Positions 63,735-64,000 of a DNA stretch of 64,000 nucleotides are shown here, piece by piece. A program made the translations under genes and the position numbers. Source of the DNA: Proteobacteria bacterium ST_bin12 (GTDB lineage: Bacteria; Pseudomonadota; Gammaproteobacteria; Burkholderiales; Methylophilaceae). Where the stretch lies: assembly GCA_002083635.1 (NCBI GenBank), contig MSXP01000004.1, forward strand, positions 62,001 through 126,000. The letters are read 5' to 3'. How positions within the stretch are numbered: position 1 is the stretch's first letter; the number at the start of each line of letters is the position of its first letter. A model generated the notes under the pieces. That model saw only the letters and a list, made by a program, of their open reading frames with translations. It made no database searches and was not told the origin of the DNA.

Positions 63735-64000
63735 CTAAGAAACTTGTTCTACCGCCTCATCTTCTTCTGCGTCAATCAGATTTAAATCAAGTTGTGTGCT
63801 TGAATTGCTGGGTTTTTGCTTTTTGTTGAAATCGCCGCGCGCAGATTCAATACGATTTAAATAGGCGGCGTCCACATCGCCTGTGACATATTTTCCATCA
63901 AAGCAGCTGCAATCAAATACACGCATATTGGGATTTGATTTGACGATACCCTCTACCAAAGAGTCTAAATCTTGATAAATAAGCGCATCAGCACCTATCT
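63735..64000 (-). CDS. purF: Amidophosphoribosyltransferase, C-terminal end
   Basis: Partial: the last about 88 residues, running in from the right edge. IGADALIYQDLDSLVEGIVK and FDCSCFDGKYVTGDVDAAYL are typical of the PurF C-terminus (first step of purine synthesis). The tail ends acidic (DAEEDEAVEQVS). Upstream of metZ on the same strand, as in other betaproteobacteria. Confidence 0.93.
   Translation of the reverse strand, partial: IGADALIYQDLDSLVEGIVKSNPNMRVFDCSCFDGKYVTGDVDAAYLNRIESARGDFNKKQKPSNSSTQLDLNLIDAEEDEAVEQVS

Noticed and set aside
1..64000. CRISPR array, rRNA genes or insertion sequences
   Set aside because: No regular spaced repeats, no rRNA sequence and no transposase were seen anywhere in the window.

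Overview
The window reads as chromosome from a betaproteobacterium of the Methylophilaceae (Methylotenera/Methylophilus-like). This is inferred, not searched. The grounds are low GC by eye (about 40%), betaproteobacterial gene order (tig-clpP-clpX-lon-hupB-tRNA-Val-tRNA-Asp-ppiD-fabI; orn/M48 protease/cytochrome/rsgA; purF-metZ), and a large glycogen cluster. Almost all of the DNA is dense, ordinary chromosome.

Layout. 1-2.4 kb: partial NemR-like TetR regulator with palindromic operators, then amiC and tsaE. 2.4-7.7 kb: queG, a short ModE with a textbook ModE box inside a long palindrome, then porin-modABC. 7.7-9.5 kb: an EAL-CBS-GGDEF protein. 9.6-20.3 kb and 27.2-29.1 kb: glycogen and glucan metabolism (MBL hydrolase, ROK kinase, malQ, GH57, glgC, glgB, pgi; glgA apart, beyond rne and crcB). 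20.4-27.1 kb: excalibur protein, sppA, Rieske protein, HAD phosphatase, rluC, and rne with a long leader. 29.2-36.6 kb: orn, Ste24-type protease, cytochrome c, rsgA, two c-di-GMP proteins, queD. 36.6-42.8 kb: rfbBACD for dTDP-rhamnose, dnaQ, rnhA, a methyltransferase, gloB. 42.9-51.0 kb: mltD-like lytic transglycosylase, a peptide ABC transporter without ATPase genes, fabI, ppiD.

51.3-55.1 kb is the only clear accessory region. It is a 3.8-kb integrative element in the 3' end of tRNA-Asp, bounded by a 20-bp direct repeat. It encodes a tyrosine integrase, a small HTH protein, an exported protein of unknown function, a MobV-like relaxase and a 56-aa protein translationally coupled to the relaxase. 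Between the two operons lies an array of five small hairpins. On the minus strand every loop fits the GNA triloop rule, a mark of structures that work as single-stranded DNA. The element also carries a replacement terminator for the tRNA it interrupts. This is the best candidate for an undescribed system.

55.1-64 kb: tRNA-Asp, tRNA-Val, hupB, lon, clpX, clpP, tig, metZ and the end of purF. The metZ leader holds a strong promoter, a SAM-II-like riboswitch aptamer with a long loop, and a terminator whose 5' arm can pair with the aptamer's 3' strand.
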